Assembly: GCA_046327915.1 (NCBI GenBank)
Contig: JAXLXO010000003.1
Location: 310,001 to 374,000, forward strand
Reading direction: 5' to 3'
Length of the DNA: 64,000 nt
Source of the DNA: VGTK01 sp046327915
GTDB taxonomy: Bacteria; Desulfobacterota; Binatia; UBA12015
Shown here: one piece after another, positions 44,191 through 52,899 of the stretch
How the letters are laid out: each line of letters starts with the position of its first letter
Numbering within the stretch: the stretch's first letter is position 1
The notes under the pieces: model-generated
Told to the model about the DNA's origin: nothing
Databases searched by the model: none
The model's input: the letters and a program-made list of their open reading frames with translations, nothing else
Translations under genes and position numbers: made by a program

Positions 44191-44700
44191 ATGATCCTCA
44201 CGCGTGACGTCATCCTCGACGAGATCGCGCGCGGCCGCGTCGTCGTCGAGCCGATGGCTCCCGACCAGGTGGGCCCCGCCTCGATCGACCTGCACCTCGG
44301 CGACGAGATCCGCGTCCTGTTGGACGGCCCGCCGGTGATCGACGTCAACGACCAGGCGGACTTCCGTACCGTCACCGAGGTGCGTCCGCTGATCGATCCG
44401 TACGTCCTGCAGCCCGGCGAGACCATCCACGGCATCACGCGCGAGCGTGTCACGCTGCCCGGCGACATCGGCGGCTGGCTCGAAGGGCGCTCGCGCTTCG
44501 CGCGCCTCGGGCTGATGATCCACGTGACCGCGGGCTTCGTCAGCCCCGGCGTGTCGAACCGGCAGGTGCTCGAGATCAGCAACGTCTCGAAGCGCCCGCT
44601 CGCGATCCACCCGGGGACGCGCCTCTGCCAGATCGTCCTGCAGCGCTGCGAGGGCTCGGCGGTGTACGCCGGGCGATTCGCCACGCAGGAGCGGCTCTAG
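44191..44700 (+). CDS. dcd: dCTP deaminase
   Basis: A 169-residue protein. GPASIDLHLGDEI, WLEGRSRFARLGLMIHVTAGFVSPG and NRQVLEISNVSKRPLAIHPGTRLCQIVLQ are the trimeric dUTPase/dCTP-deaminase motifs; the Glu of VLEISN is the catalytic one. It deaminates dCTP to dUTP (possibly bifunctionally hydrolysing it to dUMP). It lies 48 bases after the EF-P gene and is followed by a small hairpin. Confidence 0.92.
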   Translation: MILTRDVILDEIARGRVVVEPMAPDQVGPASIDLHLGDEIRVLLDGPPVIDVNDQADFRTVTEVRPLIDPYVLQPGETIHGITRERVTLPGDIGGWLEGRSRFARLGLMIHVTAGFVSPGVSNRQVLEISNVSKRPLAIHPGTRLCQIVLQRCEGSAVYAGRFATQERL

Positions 44701-44710
44701 CGCGAGCCCC

Positions 44711-44726
44711 CGCCCCCAGAGGGGCG
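44711..44726 (+). terminator. Small hairpin after dcd
   Basis: CGCCCC and GGGGCG form a 6-bp stem with loop CAGA, 10 bases after the dcd stop. No T run follows. Confidence 0.35.
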
Positions 44727-44905
44727 ACCAGCGATCGTTCGCCCATGCCCGCAGCCGCTGTGTCCGGCGGCAAAGCGGTCGTCACGATCGTTTTTCCGCA
44801 TGGACAACCCCTCGACCGGGCGCGTACATTTCCTCTCCGCCGGGGGGTGCCACCGAGAGCCCCACGTCCCACCAGGATCGACCCACCCGAACCGAGGTCC
44901 ACCCA

Positions 44906-46765
44906 ATGTCGCTTTCCCGTTCCGTCGCTTCGACTCGTCCGGTCGCACGCGCCGTCGCCACGGTGCTGCTCGGCGCTGCGATGCTCGCCGCAGCACCCGC
45001 CGGCGCGGCCGACTCGGGCGCAACCTGCGCGAAGAGCGTGGGCCGCGCCATTGCAGCGTGCGTGTCCTCGGTGAGCAACACGACCCGCAACTGCTACCTG
45101 AACACGGGCGCCGCGTGCCCGGCCAACAGCGGCAAGATCGCGACCGCTCTGCAGCGCCTCACGAACCGCGTCGTGGTCAACTGCCCCGACGCCGGCACGC
45201 TCGCGGCCGCGGGGTACGGCCCTCTGGTCACCACCGCGACGCTGCTCGACCGGCTGAAGGCGGAGTGTCTCGGCGAAGCTCGGACGCTCGCGGCGCGTAC
45301 CTTCGGCGGCCCCGGCGGCGTGGTGCTCGCACGCGCCACGCAGACGCAGCGCGCGTGCCTCGAGAAGGCGCACGTCGAGGCGACCGCGCTGATCTCGCAG
45401 GGACTGGCCGTCGAGACGCCGTGTGCGCGCGCGCCGCTCACCGGCGGCACGTGCAACGTCGCCGACGTCAAGGGCCAGATCGCCATCAAGGAAGTGAACG
45501 CCGCGACCAACATCGCGAAGAAGTGCACCGACCTCGAGGACCTCACCGGCAGCGACATCGCGACCTTCGTGTCGCGTGCGACCGGCCAGGTGCACTGCCT
45601 GACGGCGAATGCGCACGGCTCGACGGGTCCGCTCGAGGAGTCGTGCGGACCGCGCTCCGAGATCTCCGTGCCGGCGCGCGGCAAGAAGAAGCACATCACG
45701 CTCGAGCCCGAGACCGGCGCCCGCTGCGGCAACGGCTCGCGTTACGCGTTCTTCGTCCGGCTCGCGCCCGAGGGGCAGCCGGTCGACCGCATCGTCGTCT
45801 TCCTGCAGGGCGGCGGCATCTGCACCGACGAGGCGTCCTGCCTCAACGCGCTCGCGACCAACCCCAACGCGTTCGAGGCGCGCCGCGACCGCTTCAAGAA
45901 GAGGGGCGTGCTGTCGAACGACCCGTCGCAGAACCCGTTCGCCAACTGGACCAAGGTCTACCTGCCGAACTGCGGCCAGGACGCCTTCACCGGCGGCGGC
46001 GCGACCAACGACTTCGGCGGCGCCACCGTGCAGCGCAACGGCGCGCAGAACCTGCGCGTGGCGCTCGCCCGCGTGCGCGACATCGTCTGGGCGGACCTCG
46101 ACGCGACCAAGGGCGAGGGTTACCGCCCCGAGAACCTGCAGGTGGTGTTCGGCGGCTCGGGCAGCGGCGGCTACGGCGTCGCGTTCAACCTGCACTACCT
46201 GCTCGACGAGCTGCGCTGGACGAAGACCACCGCCGTCGTCGACTCGTCGCTCGCGCCCGACAACGGCGGCAACGACGGCATCGGCTCGATCTTCCCGCCG
46301 CTGCTCCTCGGCACGAGCGATCCGGAAGCGTGGAACGCACGCTCGATGGCCCCGCCCTACGTGCTGCCCGACGGCCTGGTGACCGGCCCCGATCTCTTCC
46401 GCGCGCACGCAGCCCGGCTCGACGTCGCGAAGGGCCAGCTGCTGCTGAACGTCTCGAACCAGGTGGACGACGCGCAGGTCGCCTTCGGCCACTTCTCGAG
46501 CCAGAAGAACTTCGTCACCGCGGCGCGCAGCACCTACTGCCAGACGCGCAACGACGACGGGCTGCGCTTCTTTCTGCCCGCGACGCTGTCGTCGCAGAGC
46601 GCCTTCCTCAACACCAACAACGTGGTGACCGCGACCAGCACGGGTGTGACGCTCGGCGCCTGGCTCACCCAGGCGGTCAACAACCCGACGATGCTCCAGG
46701 ACAAGGTCGAGGAAGGCGCGCTCGGCGCGCAGCTCGGCGTTCCGCTGATCACCTGCCTGCCGTGA
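44906..46765 (+). CDS. Pectinacetylesterase-like protein with Cys-rich N-terminal domain
   Basis: A 619-residue exported protein. After the signal peptide (to about GAA), residues 40-250 form a Cys-rich region (Cys near 41, 52, 63, 71, 93, 121, 151, 173, 183, 207, 231, 247) with no recognised family. The C-terminal 350 residues match pectinacetylesterase/Notum: RIVVFLQGGGICTDEASCLN, WTKVYLPNCGQDAFTGG, LQVVFGGSGSGGYGVAFN and AVVDSSLAPDNGGND. The nucleophile motif reads GSGSGG rather than GxSAGG, so the Ser is shifted or lost. It may deacetylate an extracellular polysaccharide. GAGG lies 8 bases before the ATG. Confidence 0.8.
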   Translation: MSLSRSVASTRPVARAVATVLLGAAMLAAAPAGAADSGATCAKSVGRAIAACVSSVSNTTRNCYLNTGAACPANSGKIATALQRLTNRVVVNCPDAGTLAAAGYGPLVTTATLLDRLKAECLGEARTLAARTFGGPGGVVLARATQTQRACLEKAHVEATALISQGLAVETPCARAPLTGGTCNVADVKGQIAIKEVNAATNIAKKCTDLEDLTGSDIATFVSRATGQVHCLTANAHGSTGPLEESCGPRSEISVPARGKKKHITLEPETGARCGNGSRYAFFVRLAPEGQPVDRIVVFLQGGGICTDEASCLNALATNPNAFEARRDRFKKRGVLSNDPSQNPFANWTKVYLPNCGQDAFTGGGATNDFGGATVQRNGAQNLRVALARVRDIVWADLDATKGEGYRPENLQVVFGGSGSGGYGVAFNLHYLLDELRWTKTTAVVDSSLAPDNGGNDGIGSIFPPLLLGTSDPEAWNARSMAPPYVLPDGLVTGPDLFRAHAARLDVAKGQLLLNVSNQVDDAQVAFGHFSSQKNFVTAARSTYCQTRNDDGLRFFLPATLSSQSAFLNTNNVVTATSTGVTLGAWLTQAVNNPTMLQDKVEEGALGAQLGVPLITCLP

Positions 46766-46866
46766 CACGGCCCGCTGATGATCGGCCCGCGTGACACGGC
46801 CCGCTGATGATCGGCCTGCGTGACACGGCCCGCTGATGATCGGCCTGCCGTGACGATCGGCTTCCC
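46762..46866. repeat. 29-bp tandem repeat at the 3' end of the pectinacetylesterase-like gene
   Basis: Three copies begin with GTGACACGGCCCGCTGATGA at 46762, 46791 and 46820 with an exact 29-bp period. Copies 2 and 3 are identical; copy 1 differs by one base near its end. A partial degenerate copy runs to the GTG start of the next gene (46867). The first copy overlaps the stop codon (46763-46765). The period is not a multiple of three and each unit carries TGA in two frames. Confidence 0.9.
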
Positions 46867-47400
46867 GTGAGCCCGGCAGGACGAGCGGTCCGGCGCGTCG
46901 CGCGCTGGACGCTCGTCCTGCTCGCGCTCGCCCTCGCCGCGACGGTCGCGCTGCGCTTCGTCGCGCGCCTCTCCGGCGGCCCGCTCGGCATCGTTCCCGG
47001 CGGACGCCTCGACGGTCCGCTCGCCGGCAACCAGAGCCCCGACTGGTCGTTCACCGATCGGGTGCGGACGATCCAGGTCGAGGTCGACCCCGAGGATCCG
47101 CTGTCGGTGACCACGTGGGTGTTCACGCTCGACGGCGACCTCTACGTCGCGGCCGACTTCTTCAACCCGTTCAAGCAGTGGCCGCGCCGCGCGCTCGTGG
47201 ACCCGCGGGTGCGGCTGCGCATCGACGGCAGCATCTACGAGCGGCTCGCCGTGCGCGTGACCGACCCGGCCACGATCGAGCGCCTGCGCCGCGCGATCGC
47301 CGTCAAGTACGACATCGCGGACGGCGGCCTCGCCTCGAAGATCGACGTCTGGTTCTTCCGCATGGACCCGCGCCCGGCGGTGATCTCGCCGCCGGCCTGA
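46867..47400 (+). CDS. Membrane-anchored protein of unknown function
   Basis: A 177-residue protein with one N-terminal membrane helix (WTLVLLALALAATVALRFVA) and a periplasmic domain of strands (TIQVEVDPEDPLSVTTWVF, DGDLYVAADFFNPFKQWPR, RLRIDGSIYERLAVRV) resembling a split beta-barrel of the deazaflavin-dependent nitroreductase/pyridoxamine-oxidase-like type. No family was recognised with certainty. GTG at 46867 immediately follows the tandem repeat, so its ribosome site lies in repeat-derived sequence. It converges with aguA, with only four bases between stop codons. Confidence 0.65.
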   Translation: MSPAGRAVRRVARWTLVLLALALAATVALRFVARLSGGPLGIVPGGRLDGPLAGNQSPDWSFTDRVRTIQVEVDPEDPLSVTTWVFTLDGDLYVAADFFNPFKQWPRRALVDPRVRLRIDGSIYERLAVRVTDPATIERLRRAIAVKYDIADGGLASKIDVWFFRMDPRPAVISPPA

Positions 47401-47404
47401 TCCT

Positions 47405-48460
47405 TCACGTCGCCGGCTGCTGCTGGGTCAGGCAGTGGCAGGCGCCGAGTCCCCACACGAGATCCGTCGCCGGGATGCCGACCATGCGGCGGTCCGGGAA
47501 CAGGTTGCCGAGCACGTCGAGCACGCGGCCGTCGTTCGGGCCGCCGAACACCGGCACCAGCACCGCGGCGTTGCCGACGTAGAAGTTCGCGTAGCTCGCG
47601 GGCAGGCGCGTGTCCTCGTGGACGACCGCGGGCGGCATCGGCAGCGGGATGATCTCGAGCCGCCGTCCCTTCGCGTCCTCCATGTGCTGCAGGCGCTCGA
47701 GGTTCTCCTGCAGGAGCGCGTAATTCTCGTCGCGCGGATCCTCCTCGACCGCCGTGACGACCACGCCAGGCGCCACGAAGCGCGTGAGGTCGTCGACGTG
47801 ACCGTCGGTGTCGTCACCGACGATGCCGTCGCCGAGCCACAGGATGCGCTCGACGCCGAGGTAGTCGCGCAGCCGCTGCTCGATCGCCGCGCGATCGAGC
47901 TCGGGATTGCGGTTCGGGTTCAGCAGGCAGGCCTCGGTGGTGAGCAGCGTGCCCTCGCCGTCGCCGTCGATCGAGCCGCCCTCGAGGATCATGCCGGGCG
48001 AGACCACCGGCGCGCCGACGAGCTGCGCCACCTGCCGCGGCACCGCGTCGTCGCGCTCCCAGGGCGGGTACTTGCGGCCCCACGCGTTGAAGCCCCAGTC
48101 GGTCGCGAGCAGCGGATACGGCGCATCGCTGCCTTCGCGCGCGCGCAGGAAGATCGGGCCGTGATCGCGGATCCACGCGTCGTCGGTGCGCACGTCGTGC
48201 AGGCCGACGCGCTCGAGGGGCACGCCGCCCGCCCGCAGCAGCGCGCGCACCTGGTCCGCGTGCAGCGGATCGCCGACCAGGATCTCGACGCACTCGCCGG
48301 GCACGAGAGCGCGCACCATCTCGACGAAGATGCCCGGCACGGGCTCGAACTTGCCGGGCCAGGACGCCTCCTTGTGCGGCCACGACAGCCACGTCGCGGC
48401 GTGCGGCTCCCACTCGGCCGGCCAGCGGTAGCCGAGCTCGCGCGGCGTCGGCGTGCTCAC
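47405..48460 (-). CDS. aguA: Agmatine deiminase
   Basis: A 351-residue guanidino-group-modifying enzyme. WPAEWEPHAATWLSWPH, DDAWIRDHGPIFL, MILEGGSIDGDGEG, DDTDGHVDDLTRF (catalytic His) and GLGACHCLTQQQ (catalytic Cys) cover all agmatine-deiminase motifs. It converts agmatine to N-carbamoylputrescine. GTG at 48458-48460 has GGAGG six bases upstream. It lies 18 bases after aguB on the same strand, forming a putrescine synthesis unit. Confidence 0.96.
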   Translation of the reverse strand: MSTPTPRELGYRWPAEWEPHAATWLSWPHKEASWPGKFEPVPGIFVEMVRALVPGECVEILVGDPLHADQVRALLRAGGVPLERVGLHDVRTDDAWIRDHGPIFLRAREGSDAPYPLLATDWGFNAWGRKYPPWERDDAVPRQVAQLVGAPVVSPGMILEGGSIDGDGEGTLLTTEACLLNPNRNPELDRAAIEQRLRDYLGVERILWLGDGIVGDDTDGHVDDLTRFVAPGVVVTAVEEDPRDENYALLQENLERLQHMEDAKGRRLEIIPLPMPPAVVHEDTRLPASYANFYVGNAAVLVPVFGGPNDGRVLDVLGNLFPDRRMVGIPATDLVWGLGACHCLTQQQPAT

Positions 48461-48478
48461 GAGCGCCTCCGGCCGGCG

Positions 48479-49363
48479 TCAAGCATCGTCGATCATCCGC
48501 TTCACGAGGCCACCGTAGAAGTCGATGCGCCGATCGCGCAGGAACGGCCAGTGCTGACGCGTCTCCTCGACGCGCGCCAGGTCGCAGTCGACGACCAGCA
48601 GCTCCTCGCGATCGTGCGACGCCTTCGCGAGCAGCGGGCCGAACGGGGCCGCGACGAACGAGCCGCCCCAGAAGTCGACCGTGCCTTCGGTCCCGATGCG
48701 GTTCGGCGCCGCGACGAACACGCCGTTCGCGACCGCGTGCGAGCGCTGGATCGTCTGCCAGGCGTCGTACTGCTGATCGCCAAACTGCTCCTTCTCGCCC
48801 TGATGCCAGCCGATCGCCGTCGGATAGAAGAGAATCTCGGCGCCGGTGAGCGCGGTGAGCCGCGCCGCCTCGGGGAACCACTGGTCCCAGCACACCAGCA
48901 CGCCGATCTTCGCGAACTTCGTCTGGAAGCTCCGGAAGCCGAGATCGCCGGGCGTGAAGTAGAACTTCTCGTAGTACAGCGGGTCGTCCGGGATGTGCAT
49001 CTTGCGGTAGACGCCGGCGAGGCTGCCGTCGGCGTCCAGCACCACCGCGGTGTTGTGGTACACGCCAGCCGCGCGGCGCTCGAAGAGCGACCCCACGATC
49101 ACGATGCCGTGCTGCTTCGCCTTCGCTGCGAGCGCCTCCGTGCTCGGACCGGGGATCGGCTCCGCGAGATCGAACTTCGCGTGGTCCTCGGTCTGGCAGA
49201 AGTAGCGCGAGCGGAACAGCTCCGGCAGGCAGACGATCTGCGCACCGGCCGCCGCGGCCTCGTCGATGCGCGCGAGCCCGCGCGCGAGATTGTCCGCGAC
49301 GTCCTCGGAGCAGTGCATCTGCACCAGGGCGATCCGGACCGAACGTGATCGCGACTGCGTCAT
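48479..49363 (-). CDS. aguB: N-carbamoylputrescine amidase
   Basis: A 294-residue nitrilase-superfamily enzyme. The Glu-Lys-Cys triad is present: CLPELF (Glu), YRKMHIPDDP (Lys) and VLVCWDQWFPEAARL (Cys). The start RSVRIALVQMHCSED and the segment YPTAIGWHQGEKEQFGDQQY match N-carbamoylputrescine amidases. It releases ammonia and CO2 from the aguA product to give putrescine. Upstream in-frame codons to 49663 overlap thiD and are rejected. Confidence 0.96.
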   Translation of the reverse strand: MTQSRSRSVRIALVQMHCSEDVADNLARGLARIDEAAAAGAQIVCLPELFRSRYFCQTEDHAKFDLAEPIPGPSTEALAAKAKQHGIVIVGSLFERRAAGVYHNTAVVLDADGSLAGVYRKMHIPDDPLYYEKFYFTPGDLGFRSFQTKFAKIGVLVCWDQWFPEAARLTALTGAEILFYPTAIGWHQGEKEQFGDQQYDAWQTIQRSHAVANGVFVAAPNRIGTEGTVDFWGGSFVAAPFGPLLAKASHDREELLVVDCDLARVEETRQHWPFLRDRRIDFYGGLVKRMIDDA

Positions 49364-49415
49364 GGCGTCCGACGATAGCCACCCCCGGGAGCGGGTGCCA
49401 CCGCGTACGGCACGA

Positions 49416-50201
49416 TCAGCGGGTGCGCACGCGGTGGTCGAGCGGACGCGCGCCCCGCCCCACCGCGAGCGCGCCGCGGATCGCCGCGTGCACGAAGCGC
49501 TTCGCCGCCGCGACCGCGTCGGGCAGCGCGTCGCCGCGCGCGAGCCCGGCGCAGATCGCCGCCGACAGCGTGCAGCCGCTGCCGTGCAGCGGACCCGCGT
49601 CGACGCGCTCGGTCGCGAGCTCGTGCAGGTCGTCGCCGTCGAGCAGCACGTCGCACGCAGCACCGGCGAGGTGGCCGCCCTTCACCAGCACCGCGCGTGG
49701 GCCGAGCTCACGGATGCGGCGCGCGGCATCGCGCATGTCGGCGAGCGTGCGGACGTCGCGCGCGGTCAGCACCGCGGCCTCCGCGAGGTTCGGCGTGACC
49801 AGACGCGCGAGCGGCAGCAGCCGCCCGACCAGTGCGGCGACGCCGTCGTCGGTGAGCAGGCGATCGCCGCTGGTCGCCACCATCACCGGATCGACCACCA
49901 GCGGGATCGCGCGCGAAGCGAGACGCTCCGCGACGGCCGTGACGATCGCCGCGCGGCCCAGCATGCCGGTCTTCATCGCACCGACGGCGAGGTCGTCGAG
50001 CACGGCGTCGAGCTGTGCCGCCACGAGATCGACCGGCAGCTCGCCGGTCGCGAACACGCCGGTGGTGTTCTGCGCGGTGCAGCAGGTCAGCACCGCAGCG
50101 CCGTAGACGTCGAACGCCGCGAAGCTCTTGAGGTCCGCCTGGATGCCGGCGCCGCCGCTCGGATCAGAGCCGGCAATGGTGAGCGCGATCGGGGCGCTCA
50201 C
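49416..50201 (-). CDS. thiD: Hydroxymethylpyrimidine/phosphomethylpyrimidine kinase
   Basis: A 261-residue ribokinase-fold enzyme. LTIAGSDPSGGAGIQADLKSF at the N terminus is the HMP-binding hallmark, GAMKTGMLG and VVDPVMVATSGDRLL are further motifs, and LHGSGCTLSAAICAGLARGD contains the anion hole and catalytic Asp region. It phosphorylates HMP and HMP-P for thiamine synthesis. GTG at 50199-50201 overlaps the stop of the ligase-like gene by 4 bases, so the two are translationally coupled. No TPP riboswitch was recognised upstream. Confidence 0.95.
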   Translation of the reverse strand: MSAPIALTIAGSDPSGGAGIQADLKSFAAFDVYGAAVLTCCTAQNTTGVFATGELPVDLVAAQLDAVLDDLAVGAMKTGMLGRAAIVTAVAERLASRAIPLVVDPVMVATSGDRLLTDDGVAALVGRLLPLARLVTPNLAEAAVLTARDVRTLADMRDAARRIRELGPRAVLVKGGHLAGAACDVLLDGDDLHELATERVDAGPLHGSGCTLSAAICAGLARGDALPDAVAAAKRFVHAAIRGALAVGRGARPLDHRVRTR

Positions 50202-51139
50202 GCGACGCTCCCCGGCGGCGGCGACAGATCCTCCTGCACGCGCACCACGCGCCAGCGCGGCCCGTTCCGTCCGGAGCCGGCGCGGACGTCCGGCTCGACC
50301 GCGAGCCAGACCTCGGGCTTCGCCCACGTCACCGCGCCGAGCGACGGCCAGAGCTCGCCGCTCGAGAACGGCGCCGGCCCCTCGCTGCAGCGCTCGGCGA
50401 GCGCGCGCCAGCGGCGCGTCGGCCACGTGGCGCCGCCCGGTGAGAGACCGAGCGGCGACCAGCGCCCGAGCACCAGCGCCCCGCTCGCCGCGATGCCGCA
50501 CAGGAGCATCTCGGCGCGCGGCTGCTCGCCGAAGGCGATCCAGTCGTCGCAACGCACGCCCGGTCGATAGCGCGACGCGCTCCGCCGGGCGAGGAGCGCG
50601 CCCGACGCCGATGCGCCCGCACTCTGGATCTGCGCGAGCGTCGCGCGCGCGTCGCCGCGGAACGCGTCGATCGCGCGGAGCACACCGGTGCCCGGCAGAC
50701 GCAGCGCGCGCAGGTGCTCGATGCGCTCGCCGAGCGGACGCATGGTCAGGTCCCGTCCGCCGACGCAGAGGACGTCGAGCACGGCGAGCGACGTCACGTC
50801 GTGCAGCGTCGGCCACGCGTCACCGCTCGCCGGCGGCAGGGTCAGGATTGCGTCGAGGATCGCCGTGCGGGCGCGCAACGACCTGCGAAGCGTCTGCAGC
50901 GGCCCGTCGAGATCGGGGAGCCGCGGCGCGAGATCGATCCCCGACCGCGAGCGCACACGCACGCGGTCGTCGAGCAGGACGAGGCAGCGCCAGCCGTCGG
51001 GCAGCGTCGAGAGCAGAAATCGATCGTCGAGGTTCGCGAGCCGCTCGTCGCTGCCGCGTCGCGCGAGCATCGGCGCGAGCGCGATGCGCGGGCGCGCGGG
51101 ACGGCGCGTCGCGCGCGCCCGCGGCGGACGCTCGCTCAT
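50198..51139 (-). CDS. Degenerate ATP-dependent DNA ligase-like protein, probably inactive
   Basis: A 313-residue protein with the outline of a LigD-type ligase: LAPMLARRGSDERL at the start, LPDGWRCLVLLDD at the nucleotidyltransferase motif I position, SRSGIDLAPRLPDLDGPL after it, PLGERIEHLRAL, YRPGVRCDDW, then an OB-like part and the end KPEVWLAVEPDV. The adenylated Lys motif (E-x-K-x-D-G-x-R) is STLPDGWR, so the Lys is gone; LDGE is ILDAIL; motif IV E-G is SGALL; and the K-x-K of motif V is WIAFG. All catalytic positions are lost while the fold-bearing residues remain. It is coupled to thiD; its role is unknown. The ATG at 51137-51139 has a weak ribosome site. Confidence 0.65.
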   Translation of the reverse strand: MSERPPRARATRRPARPRIALAPMLARRGSDERLANLDDRFLLSTLPDGWRCLVLLDDRVRVRSRSGIDLAPRLPDLDGPLQTLRRSLRARTAILDAILTLPPASGDAWPTLHDVTSLAVLDVLCVGGRDLTMRPLGERIEHLRALRLPGTGVLRAIDAFRGDARATLAQIQSAGASASGALLARRSASRYRPGVRCDDWIAFGEQPRAEMLLCGIAASGALVLGRWSPLGLSPGGATWPTRRWRALAERCSEGPAPFSSGELWPSLGAVTWAKPEVWLAVEPDVRAGSGRNGPRWRVVRVQEDLSPPPGSVA

Positions 51140-51194
51140 GCAGCGCGGCCGGCTCGGCACGCCGCGCCGTCCCGCTCCGGAACGGGGCCTCGCC

Positions 51195-52064
51195 TCAGAA
51201 GACGACTCCGCCGCGCAGCGTCTGGCCCGCGCCGAACGGTCCGACGGCCTGCCCGTAGTAGCCGATGATGCCGGTGTTCTCGGCGACCACGGTGATCGAC
51301 GCCGAGCTGTTCAGGTTCACGTTGGGGAACAGATCGCTCAGCGAGGTCAGCAGCGCGGAGCCGCGCACCGCACGCGTGGTCTCGGCGAGAACGGCGTTGT
51401 TCGGGTCGTTGCCGAGCAGGATGATGCGGGCGTTGAACACGACACCCGACGCGGCGGCACCGTTGGTCAGCGAGTTCAGGCTCGGCGGGGGCTTCAGCCC
51501 GATGATCACCAGCAGGTTGTCCTGCAGCGTGGCCGGGTTGAACGTCGTGCCGACGATGCCCTGCCCGGCGGCGACCGTTCCGACGGTACCGAAGCCCGAC
51601 GCGTTCACACCGAAGGCGGAGTTGGTGGTGAGATTGGCGATCGTGAAGTTGCCGAGGAGCCGCGGCGTGGCGTCGCCATAGACGATGACGAATCCATTGC
51701 GTCCGGCGAGGCTCCGGCTGGGGCCGAGGACGAACTTGCCGTTTCCGTCGATCGTGCGATCGGCGATCGCGGTGATGTCGACGATGTCCGTGCCGCCCTC
51801 GCCGAAGATGTCGCGGAGGACCTCGTCCACCTTCTCACCGGAGGCATCGAAGAAGGCCCACCGCGCGCTGATGATGCCGTTGCCGATGTTGGTGATCGAG
51901 AAAAAGGTCGATCTCGAGTCCGTGGTCGCGAACGGCATCACGAGGTCGTTGTCGGGGAAATCCGTGTTCGCCCCGGCCAGCGTGTTGCCGGCCTGCGCCG
52001 GCGCGGCCCACGCGACCGTCGCGGCGAGAAGAAGTGCCTTGACCCACATCCTGCACGTTGACAT
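51195..52064 (-). CDS. Secreted protein of unknown function
   Basis: A 289-residue exported protein with a signal peptide (ALLLAATVAWAAPAQA) and a mature part rich in Gly, Asn, Thr and Ser strands (VMPFATTDSRSTFFSITNIG, ISARWAFFDASGEKVDEVL, IITVV-like stretches), ending QTLRGGVVF. It contains no cysteine after the signal and looks like an all-beta surface or extracellular protein. AAGGAG lies five bases before the ATG at 52062-52064. It is unrelated in motifs to the beta-helix proteins and has no recognised family. Confidence 0.75.
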   Translation of the reverse strand: MSTCRMWVKALLLAATVAWAAPAQAGNTLAGANTDFPDNDLVMPFATTDSRSTFFSITNIGNGIISARWAFFDASGEKVDEVLRDIFGEGGTDIVDITAIADRTIDGNGKFVLGPSRSLAGRNGFVIVYGDATPRLLGNFTIANLTTNSAFGVNASGFGTVGTVAAGQGIVGTTFNPATLQDNLLVIIGLKPPPSLNSLTNGAAASGVVFNARIILLGNDPNNAVLAETTRAVRGSALLTSLSDLFPNVNLNSSASITVVAENTGIIGYYGQAVGPFGAGQTLRGGVVF

Positions 52065-52298
52065 TCAAACTCCTTGGCGAGTGCCCTGCCCGTCACGGTC
52101 TCGAAGCCGTCGCGCGGTGCGTCGACGGCAGTCGATTCACCGTGACGGTTGGAAGCCGACCGGTCAATCCACATGGCGAAAGGGGCACGCCACACCGCAA
52201 CACCGCCCGATCATGCGAATCTGCAAGCAATGGCTCACGAAAAGTCCACGCCGGCTGGACACCCGATGGCCCTGGGGTTGCTCCGAGGACCGACTGGG

Positions 52299-52634
52299 AT
52301 GAGTCGTTCGTTCGTCAGAGCGTGGGCCACGGTCGCCACCATCATGGCGCTGGTGTGCTTCGCGTTCGTCCAGCCGATGCCGGAGCACACGGCCACGCCG
52401 CGCGTGCACCAGCAGGCCGACGGTGCCGACACCGTCGTCAAGATCGCCGGCGATCAGCTGATGGCGTCGCCGCCGTTCGTCGATTCGGTACTGACGGGAA
52501 AGACCTTCACCCCCTATCTGGTTCTCGCGGGGCCGAGCCTCCTGCCGGGCAACGACCGGCCGGAGAGCGTGCCGATCCTGGCGCTGGCCCGCATCAGATC
52601 GACTTCCGTCGAGCCACCGACCCGCCCCGGCTGA
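52299..52634 (+). CDS. Small secreted protein of unknown function
   Basis: A 111-residue product with an N-terminal hydrophobic stretch (VATIMALVCFAFVQP) suitable as a signal peptide or anchor, then a short polar domain. No family was recognised. The ATG has GAGGA about 8 bases upstream; an earlier ATG at 52266 is possible. A 7-bp hairpin starts 5 bases after its stop, which supports it as a real transcription unit, but codon and composition evidence alone is weak. Confidence 0.45.
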   Translation: MSRSFVRAWATVATIMALVCFAFVQPMPEHTATPRVHQQADGADTVVKIAGDQLMASPPFVDSVLTGKTFTPYLVLAGPSLLPGNDRPESVPILALARIRSTSVEPPTRPG

Positions 52635-52638
52635 GGTC

Positions 52639-52656
52639 GCTCACGACGACGTGAGC
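52639..52656 (+). terminator. Hairpin after the small secreted-protein gene
   Basis: GCTCACG and CGTGAGC form a perfect 7-bp stem with loop ACGA, starting five bases after the TGA at 52632-52634. There is no T run. Confidence 0.45.
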
Positions 52657-52899
52657 ACTCCGACCCCGGGTGCCGTCCGAAACCCGCTGGAGAGTCCGGC
52701 AGGGCTTTCGCGGGCGCGCCGTCCGGTAGCGGCGTAGGGACGTGGGTGACGAGTGGCTCGAATGCTCCCGTGAGGGCAGCGGCTGGTGCGATCTCAGGGT
52801 ACGTCGCACGATGCCGTCGAAACCCGACTGACCGTGGGCGGACGGTCGGGTCGCCTTCCAGGACACTGAAGTCGATCCGAATTGCGCAACAGGCGAGAC

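Noticed and set aside
46762..46866. CRISPR array
   Set aside because: Copies are directly adjacent with no unique spacers between them.
50202..51139. TPP riboswitch ahead of thiD
   Set aside because: thiD starts inside the upstream gene, so there is no leader to carry one.
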